Shown: piece by piece, positions 1 to 6,767 of the stretch
Numbering within the stretch: the stretch's first letter is position 1
Layout of the letters: every line of letters starts with the position of its first letter
NCBI GenBank assembly: GCA_010672185.1
Contig: JAAHHL010000129.1
Coordinates: 1 to 11,244, forward strand
From: Caldora sp. SIO3E6
GTDB taxonomy: Bacteria; Cyanobacteriota; Cyanobacteriia; Cyanobacteriales; Coleofasciculaceae
Length of the DNA stretch: 11,244 nucleotides
Direction: 5' to 3'
The notes under the pieces: model-generated
Databases searched by the model: none
What the model saw: the letters and a program-made list of their open reading frames with translations, nothing else
Told to the model about the DNA's origin: nothing
Translations under genes and position numbers: made by a program

Positions 1-425
1 TCCGGGATGTGGGACGCCAGTACCTATTAGCATTTTCCATCATGGCGGCTACTTTGGCAGCTGTACCCTTACCATTTGCGACTATGCCTGTGCTCACTAC
101 TTTACAAGTTTCAATGGTAAGTCTTTTGGGACAATTGTACGGACAGAAGTTGACTCCATCCCAGGCAGGGGGAGTTGTCAGTGCGATCGCTGGGGGCTTC
201 TTGGCGCAGGCAGTTGGCAGGGAGTTAATCAAATTCCTACCTGTCTTCGGTAGCGTGATTGCTGCTTCCTGGGCTGCCGCCTATACTTGGGCATTAGGAG
301 AAGGAGCCTGCGTTTACTTTGGGGATTTAATGGGGGGTAAGAAACCGGATCCTGAAAAGATTCAGTTTGTGATGAAAGAAGCATTTCAGGCAGCAAAAGA
401 ACGGTTTAAAGGAATTAAGAATTAA
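1..425 (+). CDS. DUF697-type membrane protein, C-terminal part (5' end outside window)
   Basis: The reading frame is open to the left edge (codons for Arg-Asp precede the GTG at 9), so this is the 3' part of a longer gene and the GTG is probably not the true start. The visible ~140 residues have three hydrophobic stretches (about residues 5-23, 56-70 and 76-97 from the GTG) rich in Gly and Ala, then a charged, lysine-rich helical tail. This pattern resembles DUF697 domains, which in cyanobacteria usually follow an Era-like GTPase domain; that the missing part is a GTPase is inference. The protein would associate with the inner membrane. The last codons and the stop (423-425) lie inside a 7-bp tandem repeat, so the extreme C-terminus may be repeat-derived. 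Biochemical role unknown. Confidence 0.7.
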   Translation, partial: RDVGRQYLLAFSIMAATLAAVPLPFATMPVLTTLQVSMVSLLGQLYGQKLTPSQAGGVVSAIAGGFLAQAVGRELIKFLPVFGSVIAASWAAAYTWALGEGACVYFGDLMGGKKPDPEKIQFVMKEAFQAAKERFKGIKN

Positions 426-436
426 GAATTAAGAAT
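412..436. repeat. 7-bp tandem repeat GAATTAA, three copies plus a partial one
   Basis: GAATTAA is repeated at 412-418, 419-425 and 426-432, followed by GAAT. The repeat starts inside the last codons of the upstream gene and supplies its TAA stop (423-425), then runs into the spacer. Short heptameric tandem repeats are common in cyanobacterial intergenic DNA. Because it crosses a gene end, changes in copy number would alter the C-terminus. Confidence 0.8.
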
Positions 437-443
437 GTAGAAT

Positions 444-485
444 ATCGTCATATTTCAAATATTTTTCAAAGGTTAGTTTTACAAG
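444..485 (-). pseudogene. Remnant of the 5' end of a Uma2-family gene
   Basis: Read on the minus strand from 485, the DNA encodes LVKLTFEKYLKYDD. This aligns with PVKLTFEQYLEYDD, residues 5-18 of the intact Uma2 gene at 10373-10951. The nucleotides are also similar, including an identical 19-base stretch over the VKLTFE codons. Beyond the second Asp codon the match stops and a stop codon follows within a few codons. No in-frame ATG corresponding to the intact start is seen. I therefore read it as the leftover beginning of a deleted Uma2 gene, not a functional gene. A chance match of this length in both DNA and protein is unlikely, but the fragment is short. Confidence 0.6.
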
Positions 486-600
486 TGAAGGCGGCTGGTG
501 CGGGGAGCATCACAATTAATTTCAATTAGTACTACTATTATTAATAGCAAGGAGAGATTTCCACGAAAACAAATCCTCTTCTCTTACACCGAACAGAATA

Positions 601-626
601 GGGGTTATTTCTGATTGATTAACCCC
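601..626. repeat. Small inverted repeat, possible stem-loop
   Basis: GGGGTTA (601-607) and TAACCCC (620-626) can form a 7-bp stem with a 12-nt loop. It lies in the spacer between the DUF697 gene and the hydrolase remnant. No T-run follows, so a terminator role is not supported. It could equally be a leftover of a small palindromic element. Nothing else in 487-667 is recognisable as a gene. Confidence 0.35.
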
Positions 627-667
627 ATTCATTATTGACTTTAGCAGTAAAAGAAAGTTAAAATTCC

Positions 668-931
668 TTGTTTCGGAGAGTCAGTAGTATTCCAGGGGGA
701 GTGGAAGTACCTTTGATGGTATGTGGTAGTAAAGATGATGTGATTATCGACCCTCATGCTCTCAAAGGATGGTTAAATTGGCTGAAGGAAGGAGATGTCT
801 TTTGGGAATGTCCTCAAGGTCCTCATTTCTTCCACTATTTCTATCCTCAACAAGTAGGAAGAAAAATTATTAAGTTTTGGCAAGCACTGCCTCTCAATGA
901 ATCTAATATCACATCCGGTTTGGTTGCCTAG
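668..931 (+). pseudogene. Alpha/beta hydrolase remnant (C-terminal third)
   Basis: Only 87 codons from a TTG are open, against roughly 250-300 for a complete alpha/beta hydrolase. The fragment reads like the last strand-helix part of the fold. VPLMVCGSKDDVI (about residues 15-27) carries the candidate catalytic Asp, and GPHFFHYF (about 51-58) carries the candidate catalytic His. The nucleophile elbow (GxSxG) and everything before it are missing, and no matching code is visible upstream in any frame, where Uma2 remnant and AT-rich spacer DNA begin. No ribosome binding site precedes the TTG. The last ten residues, after the IIKFW helix, look unrelated to the family and may come from the DNA that joined here. 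It is almost certainly non-functional as a hydrolase. Confidence 0.6.
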
Positions 932-956
932 GTTACTCCGTACCTCCGTTGACCCC

Positions 957-1001
957 CGATTCATCCCACATCTGACCCGAAGGACAACGTGGGATGAATC
1001 G
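957..1001. terminator. 13-bp perfect inverted repeat between convergent genes; possible terminator or transposon-end remnant
   Basis: CGATTCATCCCAC (957-969) is repeated inverted as GTGGGATGAATCG (989-1001), with a 19-nt loop. It lies 28 bp beyond the chlH stop and 25 bp beyond the stop of the hydrolase remnant, so it could end transcription from both sides. No T-run follows on either strand, so it is not a textbook intrinsic terminator. A stem of this size next to a truncated gene could also be the end hairpin of a lost insertion element. Confidence 0.4.
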
Positions 1002-1029
1002 CCAATTAAGCTAAAAAGCAGGTTTGAGT

Positions 1030-4000
1030 TTATTCAATCCCCTCAATCCGATCCTCAACCTCCTGATACAACTCTCGCAACAACTGCAAATTACTCTCAC
1101 TCGTTTCCCAATAACCCCTTCCATTGACTTCCAATAAAGTAGATACTACCTTGCGGAAAGAATGGGGATTCAGGTTCATTAACCGCTGGCGCATGGCTTC
1201 ATCTTGGATAAAGGTAGCATTGGTATCCTCATATACCCAGTTATCTACTGCACCCGCTGTGGCACTCCAACCCATAGTATTGACTAAGCGCTTGGAGAGT
1301 TCTCGCACTCCTTCGTAACCATGATTCAACATGCCTTCGTACCACTTGGGATTGAGTAGCTTGGTGCGAGCATCTAAACGCACGGTTTCTGATAGAGTAC
1401 GCACCTGAGCATTAGCTGTAGTGGTATCAGCAATGTAGGCAGTTGGTGTTTTACCATCCTTCCTTAGACGGCTCACTACCTTGGTGGGGTCAGAGTCGAA
1501 GTAGTGGGAAACATCAGTGAGGCTAATCTCCGAAGAGTCGAGATTTTGGAAGGTAACATCCGCAGTCTTAAGTGCTCCTTCAAAAATCTTACGGCTCTGT
1601 TCCATCGTACCGGGACTATCGGAAGTGAAAGCAAAAGACTTGCGGGTCAGGTACATATCCTGTAACTCTGATTCTTCCTCCCAAGTACTGTTTTCTACTG
1701 CTAGATTGACATTGGATGCATAGGAACCGGAAGCATTGGAGAATACCCTAGTTGCTGCTTGCCGCAGATTAATCCCCATTTCTACTGCCTGCTGTGCCGC
1801 ATGTTTACGAACAAAGTTCATTTCTGAGGGTTCATCTGCCTCTGCTGCCATCTTAACTGCTTGGTCGAGGAGGTTCATCTGGTTGATAAACAAATCCCGG
1901 AAGACACCGGAGCAGTTGATCACAACATCAATCCGGGGACGCCCTAATTCTTCTAAGGGAATCAGTTCTAACTTATTGACTCGCCCTAAAGCATCTGGTA
2001 CCGGGGTAACACCCACCATCCACATAATTTGTGCAAGGGATTCGCCGTAAGTCTTGATATTATCTGTACCCCAGAGAACACAAGCGATGGTTTCCGGCCA
2101 TTGGCCGTCATTTTCCGCCCGTTGCCTTGCCAACAGTCGGTCTACTACAATTTTGGCTGACTTGACTGCCGCCATTGTGGGGATGGATTGGGGATCGAGG
2201 GCATGGATATTCTTACCGGTAGGGAGAACATCGGGATTACGGATTGGGTCACCACCAGGGCCGGGGAGAACATATTGCCCTTCCAAGGCTTGCAACATAG
2301 CTCCTAATTCGTTATCCGCAACAATTTGCTGGAGGCAGAATTCCAGGTATTCAAACAGTGGCTTCAGGACTTCCTGGTCAACTTTGGTGTAGCCTAAGTT
2401 ATGCAGAGCTTCAATCCAAGGCTCTTTTTTGCCCATATTGAGGAAATTGAGCTTGGAAACCTTGGAAACCCGCCCATCGGCATCGGCTTGAGCTTGAACC
2501 AGAGCAGTAACCGCAGCGGTGGTTCCTTGGTTAATCTCTTGCAGCAGTTGGACATCCGCTAAGATACCTTGGTCATTATTACGGTAAATCTCATCAATGT
2601 CTCGCTCAATACTATTGGCAATAATCCGAGGCAAACCTTGAATTTCTTCCTCATTACGATCCAGATTAGCAATATTGACCAAAGTTGCGATCGCTTCTTC
2701 TGAAGTTGGGGGTTTGCCAATCACATGCAAGCCACAGGGCAACAGGCGGGATTCAATCTCCATCAGACGGCGGTACACTTGACCTACGATATTATCCCGC
2801 TCCTCACCAGTCATGTCCTTGGCATCTTTTTCCGGTAAATCAATATCCTGCTCTAGATTTACCAAGCGGCACTTGTCCATAATTGTGTTAACAATTGGCA
2901 CACCACGCCCGGTATCTTTCAGGGTTTGGTAGGAACCAATCAACTCGCTCAACTCTTTTAATCCCTTATACAAACCGGCATTCTCTGCTGGTGGAGTCAG
3001 ATAAGAAATCGTCTCGGCATAGCTGCGGCGCTTAGCAATGGTTGCCTCACTGGGATTATTCGCTGCGTAATAGTAGAGATTGGGAATTGAACCAATCAAG
3101 TTATCGGGATAGCAATCCCCAGACATCCCCATCTGCTTACCAGGCATAAATTCCAAGGAACCGTGAGTGCCGAAGTGTAGCACTGCATCCGCTTGCCAGA
3201 TTTCCTCTAAATAAGTGTAGTAAGCAGCAAAGCCGTGGTGAGGACTAGCAGAGCGAGAGAACAACAGCCGCATCGGGTCACCCTCGTAACCAAACGTCGG
3301 TTGAACACCGATAAAGACATTACCGAAATTCTTACCGTAAATTAACAGGTTTTGCCCATCACTGTTAAGATGTCCCGGAGCTTTACCCCAGCTTTCTTCA
3401 AGTCTGGGATAATAGGGAGTCAGTCGCTCGTACTCCATCACCGACATCCGATAAGCAATATTCAATTCTGGACTACTGTATTGAGCTTGAGCATCGTGGA
3501 TTACGGCTTGCATCAGTCCCTCTGCTGACTCTGGCAACTCCTCGACTTCGTAGCCATTGTTTCTCAAGGCTTCCATCACTTTATAGATGGAACCAAATAC
3601 ATCTAAGTAAGCAGCAGTACCCACATTACCTTTATCCGGCGGGAAGCTAAAGACAGTGATGGCAATTTTCTTGTCTAATTTGGGCTTACGGCGCAGAGAA
3701 GCCCATTTCATCGCCCGCTTAGCTACTGCTTCAATCCTGTCTTGTAGAGCAATAGATTTACCGGTGGTGCCATCCCGTCCAGAAAGAATAATCGGCTCAA
3801 TCGCTCCATCCAATTCTGGTATGGCAATTTGCAAAGCTACTTGAATCGGGTGCAGCCCCAAATCACTATTCTCCCATTCCTGGGTAGTTTGGAAGACTAA
3901 GGGTAGTGCCACCATATAGGGGCGATTCAACCGCTTGAGGGACTCGATTGCCTTAGGATGGTCTTGTCGTGCCGGTCCTCCCACGAGGGCAAAGCCAGTT

Positions 4001-5034
4001 AGGGAAACTACTGTATCCACCAAAGCATTTGGGGTTTGATTTTTCCCATTCTTTCCCTGTTGATAGAAATAGGCATCCACCGGCTTCGAGAAGTCTAAAC
4101 CACCAGCAAACACGGGAACTACCCTTGCTCCCATTGCCTCTAGTTCCTGCACCATCGCCACATAGTGAGCATCATCTCCCGTAACTAGGTGAGTGCGTTG
4201 CAATACTAAACCAACGCAGGGAGCCAGAGGGTCTTGCAAGTGAGTAGAAATATCCCGACGGCTGTTGTACCAATCTAAGTATTCCTGGATATCCTCGAAC
4301 ATTTTTGGTGCTAGGGGATGCCAAATGCCCATATCTGGGTAAACTACCGGGTCTTTAAATTCTACCGAAGTCCCCTTGAGCTGTCGTTCATCCTTGAAGA
4401 CATATTTATCCGCTAGCATCAGCAGAAAGTTTTCCAAGTTATCCGTCGAGCCCCCCAACCAATACTGGAAGCTGAGCATAAAGTTACGAGCATCCTGGGC
4501 TTTATCCATAGGCATGTACTTGAGGATTTTGGGCAAAGTCTGCACCATTTTCAACATGCCATCTTGGAAAGAAGAACCAGACTTCTCCTTACGCTTCCGC
4601 ATAAATTGAGCGATCGCACTTTTAGATTGTCCCAGCTGCGCCATGGAAAAGCTACCCAATTTATTGAGGCGCATGACTTTGGGCATCGAAGGGAATACCA
4701 CAGCTGCATCCAAGCGATCGCGGTGGGGTGTTACTGCGTCTACTACTTTATCTGCTAAGTCTTCGATAAAGATTAGTGAAGCGAGAAAAATATTGGCTTC
4801 GGCAATATCTCTCTTGAAGTTCTCATAGTTTTCTTGGTTCCGGAGTTCTTCAATCAAGTAGCCACTGATTTCAATTGCTAAATCCGGCTGATTTTGATTG
4901 ATGGAGCTAACAGCAGCGGATAACGTACTCTGATACTGTGGCTCTAACACGACATAGACCACCTTCAGTAAATGACGTCCATTCACTGCATCCGGGGTTA
5001 TGTGGCGAATGGTGGACCTGACGTGGGTGAACAT
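1030..5034 (-). CDS. chlH: Magnesium chelatase subunit H (porphyrin-binding catalytic subunit)
   Basis: ChlH inserts Mg2+ into protoporphyrin IX, the first committed step of chlorophyll synthesis, working with the AAA+ subunits ChlI and ChlD at the expense of ATP; Gun4 is the usual activator in cyanobacteria. The 1334-residue product matches the family's usual length (about 1330 in Synechocystis). The N-terminal ~180 residues fit the DUF3479 domain and the rest is a CobN/Mg-chelatase domain. Visible conserved signatures are HFGTHGSLEF (620-629), MPGKQMGMSGD (630-640) and NPSEATIAKRR (660-670). Glu663 probably corresponds to the Glu660 described as important in the Synechocystis enzyme (inferred from the length offset). 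The ATG at 5034 has AAGGAG (5045-5050) ten bases upstream. The frame is uninterrupted. No chlI, chlD or gun4 is adjacent, so it appears monocistronic, transcribed away from the Uma2 gene at 5254. Internal HIP1 sites start at 2687, 4610 and 4714. Confidence 0.98.
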   Translation of the reverse strand: MFTHVRSTIRHITPDAVNGRHLLKVVYVVLEPQYQSTLSAAVSSINQNQPDLAIEISGYLIEELRNQENYENFKRDIAEANIFLASLIFIEDLADKVVDAVTPHRDRLDAAVVFPSMPKVMRLNKLGSFSMAQLGQSKSAIAQFMRKRKEKSGSSFQDGMLKMVQTLPKILKYMPMDKAQDARNFMLSFQYWLGGSTDNLENFLLMLADKYVFKDERQLKGTSVEFKDPVVYPDMGIWHPLAPKMFEDIQEYLDWYNSRRDISTHLQDPLAPCVGLVLQRTHLVTGDDAHYVAMVQELEAMGARVVPVFAGGLDFSKPVDAYFYQQGKNGKNQTPNALVDTVVSLTGFALVGGPARQDHPKAIESLKRLNRPYMVALPLVFQTTQEWENSDLGLHPIQVALQIAIPELDGAIEPIILSGRDGTTGKSIALQDRIEAVAKRAMKWASLRRKPKLDKKIAITVFSFPPDKGNVGTAAYLDVFGSIYKVMEALRNNGYEVEELPESAEGLMQAVIHDAQAQYSSPELNIAYRMSVMEYERLTPYYPRLEESWGKAPGHLNSDGQNLLIYGKNFGNVFIGVQPTFGYEGDPMRLLFSRSASPHHGFAAYYTYLEEIWQADAVLHFGTHGSLEFMPGKQMGMSGDCYPDNLIGSIPNLYYYAANNPSEATIAKRRSYAETISYLTPPAENAGLYKGLKELSELIGSYQTLKDTGRGVPIVNTIMDKCRLVNLEQDIDLPEKDAKDMTGEERDNIVGQVYRRLMEIESRLLPCGLHVIGKPPTSEEAIATLVNIANLDRNEEEIQGLPRIIANSIERDIDEIYRNNDQGILADVQLLQEINQGTTAAVTALVQAQADADGRVSKVSKLNFLNMGKKEPWIEALHNLGYTKVDQEVLKPLFEYLEFCLQQIVADNELGAMLQALEGQYVLPGPGGDPIRNPDVLPTGKNIHALDPQSIPTMAAVKSAKIVVDRLLARQRAENDGQWPETIACVLWGTDNIKTYGESLAQIMWMVGVTPVPDALGRVNKLELIPLEELGRPRIDVVINCSGVFRDLFINQMNLLDQAVKMAAEADEPSEMNFVRKHAAQQAVEMGINLRQAATRVFSNASGSYASNVNLAVENSTWEEESELQDMYLTRKSFAFTSDSPGTMEQSRKIFEGALKTADVTFQNLDSSEISLTDVSHYFDSDPTKVVSRLRKDGKTPTAYIADTTTANAQVRTLSETVRLDARTKLLNPKWYEGMLNHGYEGVRELSKRLVNTMGWSATAGAVDNWVYEDTNATFIQDEAMRQRLMNLNPHSFRKVVSTLLEVNGRGYWETSESNLQLLRELYQEVEDRIEGIE

Positions 5035-5253
5035 GCGGTTTGTGCTCCTTATGATGCTGGTTCTCTTCTCATCGCTGAGCCAATGGGAGTGAAGTAGGTG
5101 AGGAAGTACTCACTCTCCACATCACTCAGTTAACATTTTGGCAACATCTGTGTTTCTACCAGAAAACTTTTACCTGATGGGAGTTTGATGCTCTATCTGA
5201 AACAATTTGATATGAATCTTGATATATTTCTTCACATAAAGTGAGGTGAATAC
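5035..5253. promoter_or_regulatory. Divergent spacer holding the upstream regions of chlH and a Uma2 gene
   Basis: This 219-bp spacer must contain the chlH promoter (minus) and that of the Uma2 gene (plus). The chlH Shine-Dalgarno AAGGAG is seen at 5045-5050 (minus strand). The half nearer the Uma2 gene is AT-rich (5205-5240). No -35/-10 pair matches consensus well enough on either strand to be called, and no operator is recognised. A small inverted pair GAGTGA/TCACTC lies at about 5089-5116. Confidence 0.5.
5243..5249 (+). promoter_or_regulatory. Shine-Dalgarno GAGGTGA supporting the TTG start at 5254
   Basis: GAGGTGA sits four bases before the TTG at 5254 (seven from the end of GAGG). It is the only good ribosome binding site in this area. 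It favours the long, TTG-started form of the Uma2 protein over the first in-frame ATG at 5389, which has no such site before it. Confidence 0.5.
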
Positions 5254-6120
5254 TTGAAACATAATGACACAAAAGTTAACAATACCTTTGTCATTAGTCC
5301 TTTGTTCTTAGTCCTTTGTGAGTGTCTGCGATCGCTTAATATCCCCGACTTCTCGATCGTTGTTTATCCTGAACCAGACGGCTCACCTATGGCAGAAAGC
5401 GATCCTAACCGGGACTATCTAGTTTATGGGGTCGAATCCCTCAAAATCCATTTTCAAGACTCCTCGGATATTTACGTTTCCGGCAATCTTTGGCTATCTT
5501 ATGAGCAAGGAGTCTCCGATGCAGCCGTCTCTCCGGATGTGTTTGTGGTCTTTGGAGTAGAAAACCGTCCCCGCAGAAGTTACAAAGTGTGGGAAGAGCA
5601 GGGAAAAACACCGGATTGGGTTCTGGAAGTGACTTCAGGCAGCACTCGCCGTAAGGACGAACAAGAGAAACCACTGATTTATGCTCAAATGGGAGTGTCG
5701 GAGTATTTTCAATATGACCCCAGTGGAGATTATCTGACACCTGCACTCAAAGGAAGACGTTTAACCAAAGATGGTTATCAAATAATCACTCCCAATTACC
5801 TAGAAAACGGAACCCTGGTTGTTCCTTCATTGGTGCTAGGATTAGAATTGTGGTTGTTTCCCAACGGTCAGTTAAGGTTTTTCAATCCTCAACAGGGAGA
5901 GTTTTTAAGAACTTATCGTGAAGAACGAGAACGGGGAGATCACGAGCAGCAACGAGCTGAGCAGGAACGACAACGAGCCGAGCAGGAACGACAACGAGCC
6001 GAGCAGGAACGACAAGAAAAAGAACTACTACTACAACGAGCTGAGCAAGAACGACAGCGAGCTGATATACTCGCCACAAAGTTGAAGGAACTCCGAATTG
6101 ATCCATCAGATTTAGTTTAA
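5254..6120 (+). CDS. Uma2-family (DUF820) putative endonuclease with C-terminal coiled coil
   Basis: Uma2 proteins have a PD-(D/E)XK restriction-endonuclease-like fold; their cellular role is unknown, and cyanobacteria carry many copies. Here the fold spans about residues 36-215: SPDVFVVF (93-100) gives the first acidic motif and LEVTS (124-128) the second, followed by GVSEYFQYDP (147-156), the usual structural hallmark. Residues 222-280 are a charged heptad coiled coil built from QRAEQER units encoded by 21-bp repeats. The start is uncertain. The TTG at 5254 has a good Shine-Dalgarno, but the first ~30 codons run through a 14-bp tandem repeat and a HIP1 site and look like former spacer. The next in-frame ATG (5389, residue 46) lies inside the conserved VYPEPDGSPMAESD stretch. 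The stop is only 2 bp from the end of the convergent gene at 6123. DNA cleavage is a family inference. Confidence 0.85.
   Translation: MKHNDTKVNNTFVISPLFLVLCECLRSLNIPDFSIVVYPEPDGSPMAESDPNRDYLVYGVESLKIHFQDSSDIYVSGNLWLSYEQGVSDAAVSPDVFVVFGVENRPRRSYKVWEEQGKTPDWVLEVTSGSTRRKDEQEKPLIYAQMGVSEYFQYDPSGDYLTPALKGRRLTKDGYQIITPNYLENGTLVVPSLVLGLELWLFPNGQLRFFNPQQGEFLRTYREERERGDHEQQRAEQERQRAEQERQRAEQERQEKELLLQRAEQERQRADILATKLKELRIDPSDLV
5285..5319. repeat. 14-bp tandem repeat within the predicted start of a Uma2 gene
   Basis: CCTTTGTCATTAGT (5285-5298) is followed by CCTTTGTTCTTAGT (5299-5312; 12 of 14 identical) and the first seven bases of a third unit (5313-5319). A HIP1 palindrome lies just after, at 5328-5335. 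Such CTTTGT/TTAGT tandem repeats look like cyanobacterial spacer repeats, yet here the TTG-started frame reads through them. Confidence 0.75.
5950..6054 (+). repeat. 21-bp tandem repeats encoding the QRAEQER heptad
   Basis: Units begin at 5950, 5971, 5992 and 6034, with one diverged unit (6013-6033, encoding QEKELLL) between the third and the last. The units at 5971 and 5992 are identical, and the others differ at one or two bases. Each unit is exactly one coiled-coil heptad, so expansion or contraction keeps the frame. A closely related unit, inverted, occurs at 9336-9419. Confidence 0.85.
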
Positions 6121-6122
6121 CA

Positions 6123-6716
6123 TTAACCTTCACATGCCAGGTAGATTAAAATGCCTAGCAACCGTTCAATCGGTTTTAGTGCATAAACATCAAGATCGAT
6201 GGTTAAATCGGTTTGTTGTAACTTCAAGAATTTCCACAACTCCCCATTAGTAACACAACCATAGATAATTTGGTCTGGTTGTTGATTAAAGATCTGAGCT
6301 GCTACCATCTCTGCTGCACATTGCCCTAAACCAGCATTCAAGTTTTCCGGTTTAGCTTCTACCATCATAATAATTGGAAATTCGAGTACTAACAATCGTG
6401 GTGAGCGAGCAACTAAAAAGTCCACATAACCGGTCAAATCTTTGGCGGGATCTACATTAAAATCTTTTCCAGAAAAGACACTTATTTGAGAGTTCGAGAG
6501 ACGGCGTACTGCTGTTAACACCGGGTTAATAATCCACTCACTACGAGCTTTCTCATTCCCTTGAGCCAGAGCTAGAGGTACATTTTCTGCCAAGATTTCG
6601 TTGAGGAGTGTATCAGGGGCTACCGGTGGTAACTCTGGGAGAAAGTGAATTACCTCATGAATCTTTAGGTTAAAGTCACTCTGTACTTTATGTAGATCAA
6701 ATTTACTATATGGCAT
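6123..6716 (-). CDS. PD-(D/E)XK nuclease-like protein of unknown function
   Basis: The 197-residue protein has no name I can give with certainty. The central part shows a PD-(D/E)XK-like arrangement: Glu60 in a helix (SEWIINPVL), Asp99 in GYVDFLV, then MMVEAKPEN with Glu120-Ala-Lys122, followed by a helix with Gln132 and IYGCVTNGELWKFLKL (151-166). That last pattern resembles the VTNG-W-F-KL strand pair of type I restriction R-subunit N-terminal (HSDR_N-like) domains. No helicase or DNA-recognition domain is attached. It lies 51 bp downstream of the dynamin-like GTPase on the same strand, so co-transcription is possible. It has only a poor ribosome binding site (AAGGA about 15 bases before the ATG). 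Nuclease activity is inferred from the motif alone. It could equally be one of the common stand-alone cyanobacterial proteins of this type. Confidence 0.75.
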   Translation of the reverse strand: MPYSKFDLHKVQSDFNLKIHEVIHFLPELPPVAPDTLLNEILAENVPLALAQGNEKARSEWIINPVLTAVRRLSNSQISVFSGKDFNVDPAKDLTGYVDFLVARSPRLLVLEFPIIMMVEAKPENLNAGLGQCAAEMVAAQIFNQQPDQIIYGCVTNGELWKFLKLQQTDLTIDLDVYALKPIERLLGILIYLACEG

Positions 6717-6767
6717 AGAATCACGCCAAAGTCCTTACACTTAAAGTATGTAACAATAATGACTTTA

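Noticed and set aside
773..964. 63-codon minus-strand frame overlapping the hydrolase remnant
   Set aside because: It lies antisense to the better-supported hydrolase fragment and has no ribosome site; the part near 964 might be transposon-end sequence, but I could not support a protein.
1736..2392. Open frames on the plus strand inside chlH (1736-2050, 2054-2392 and several others up to 4828)
   Set aside because: They are antisense to a full-length, strongly conserved gene, have no domain-like sequence and no ribosome sites.
5950..6054. 21-bp repeats as a CRISPR array
   Set aside because: The units are directly contiguous with no spacers, keep the reading frame and encode heptads.
5882..6133. 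83-codon minus-strand frame rich in Val-Pro-Ala-Arg-Leu-Val-Val repeats
   Set aside because: It is the antisense shadow of the 21-bp coiled-coil repeats of the Uma2 gene.
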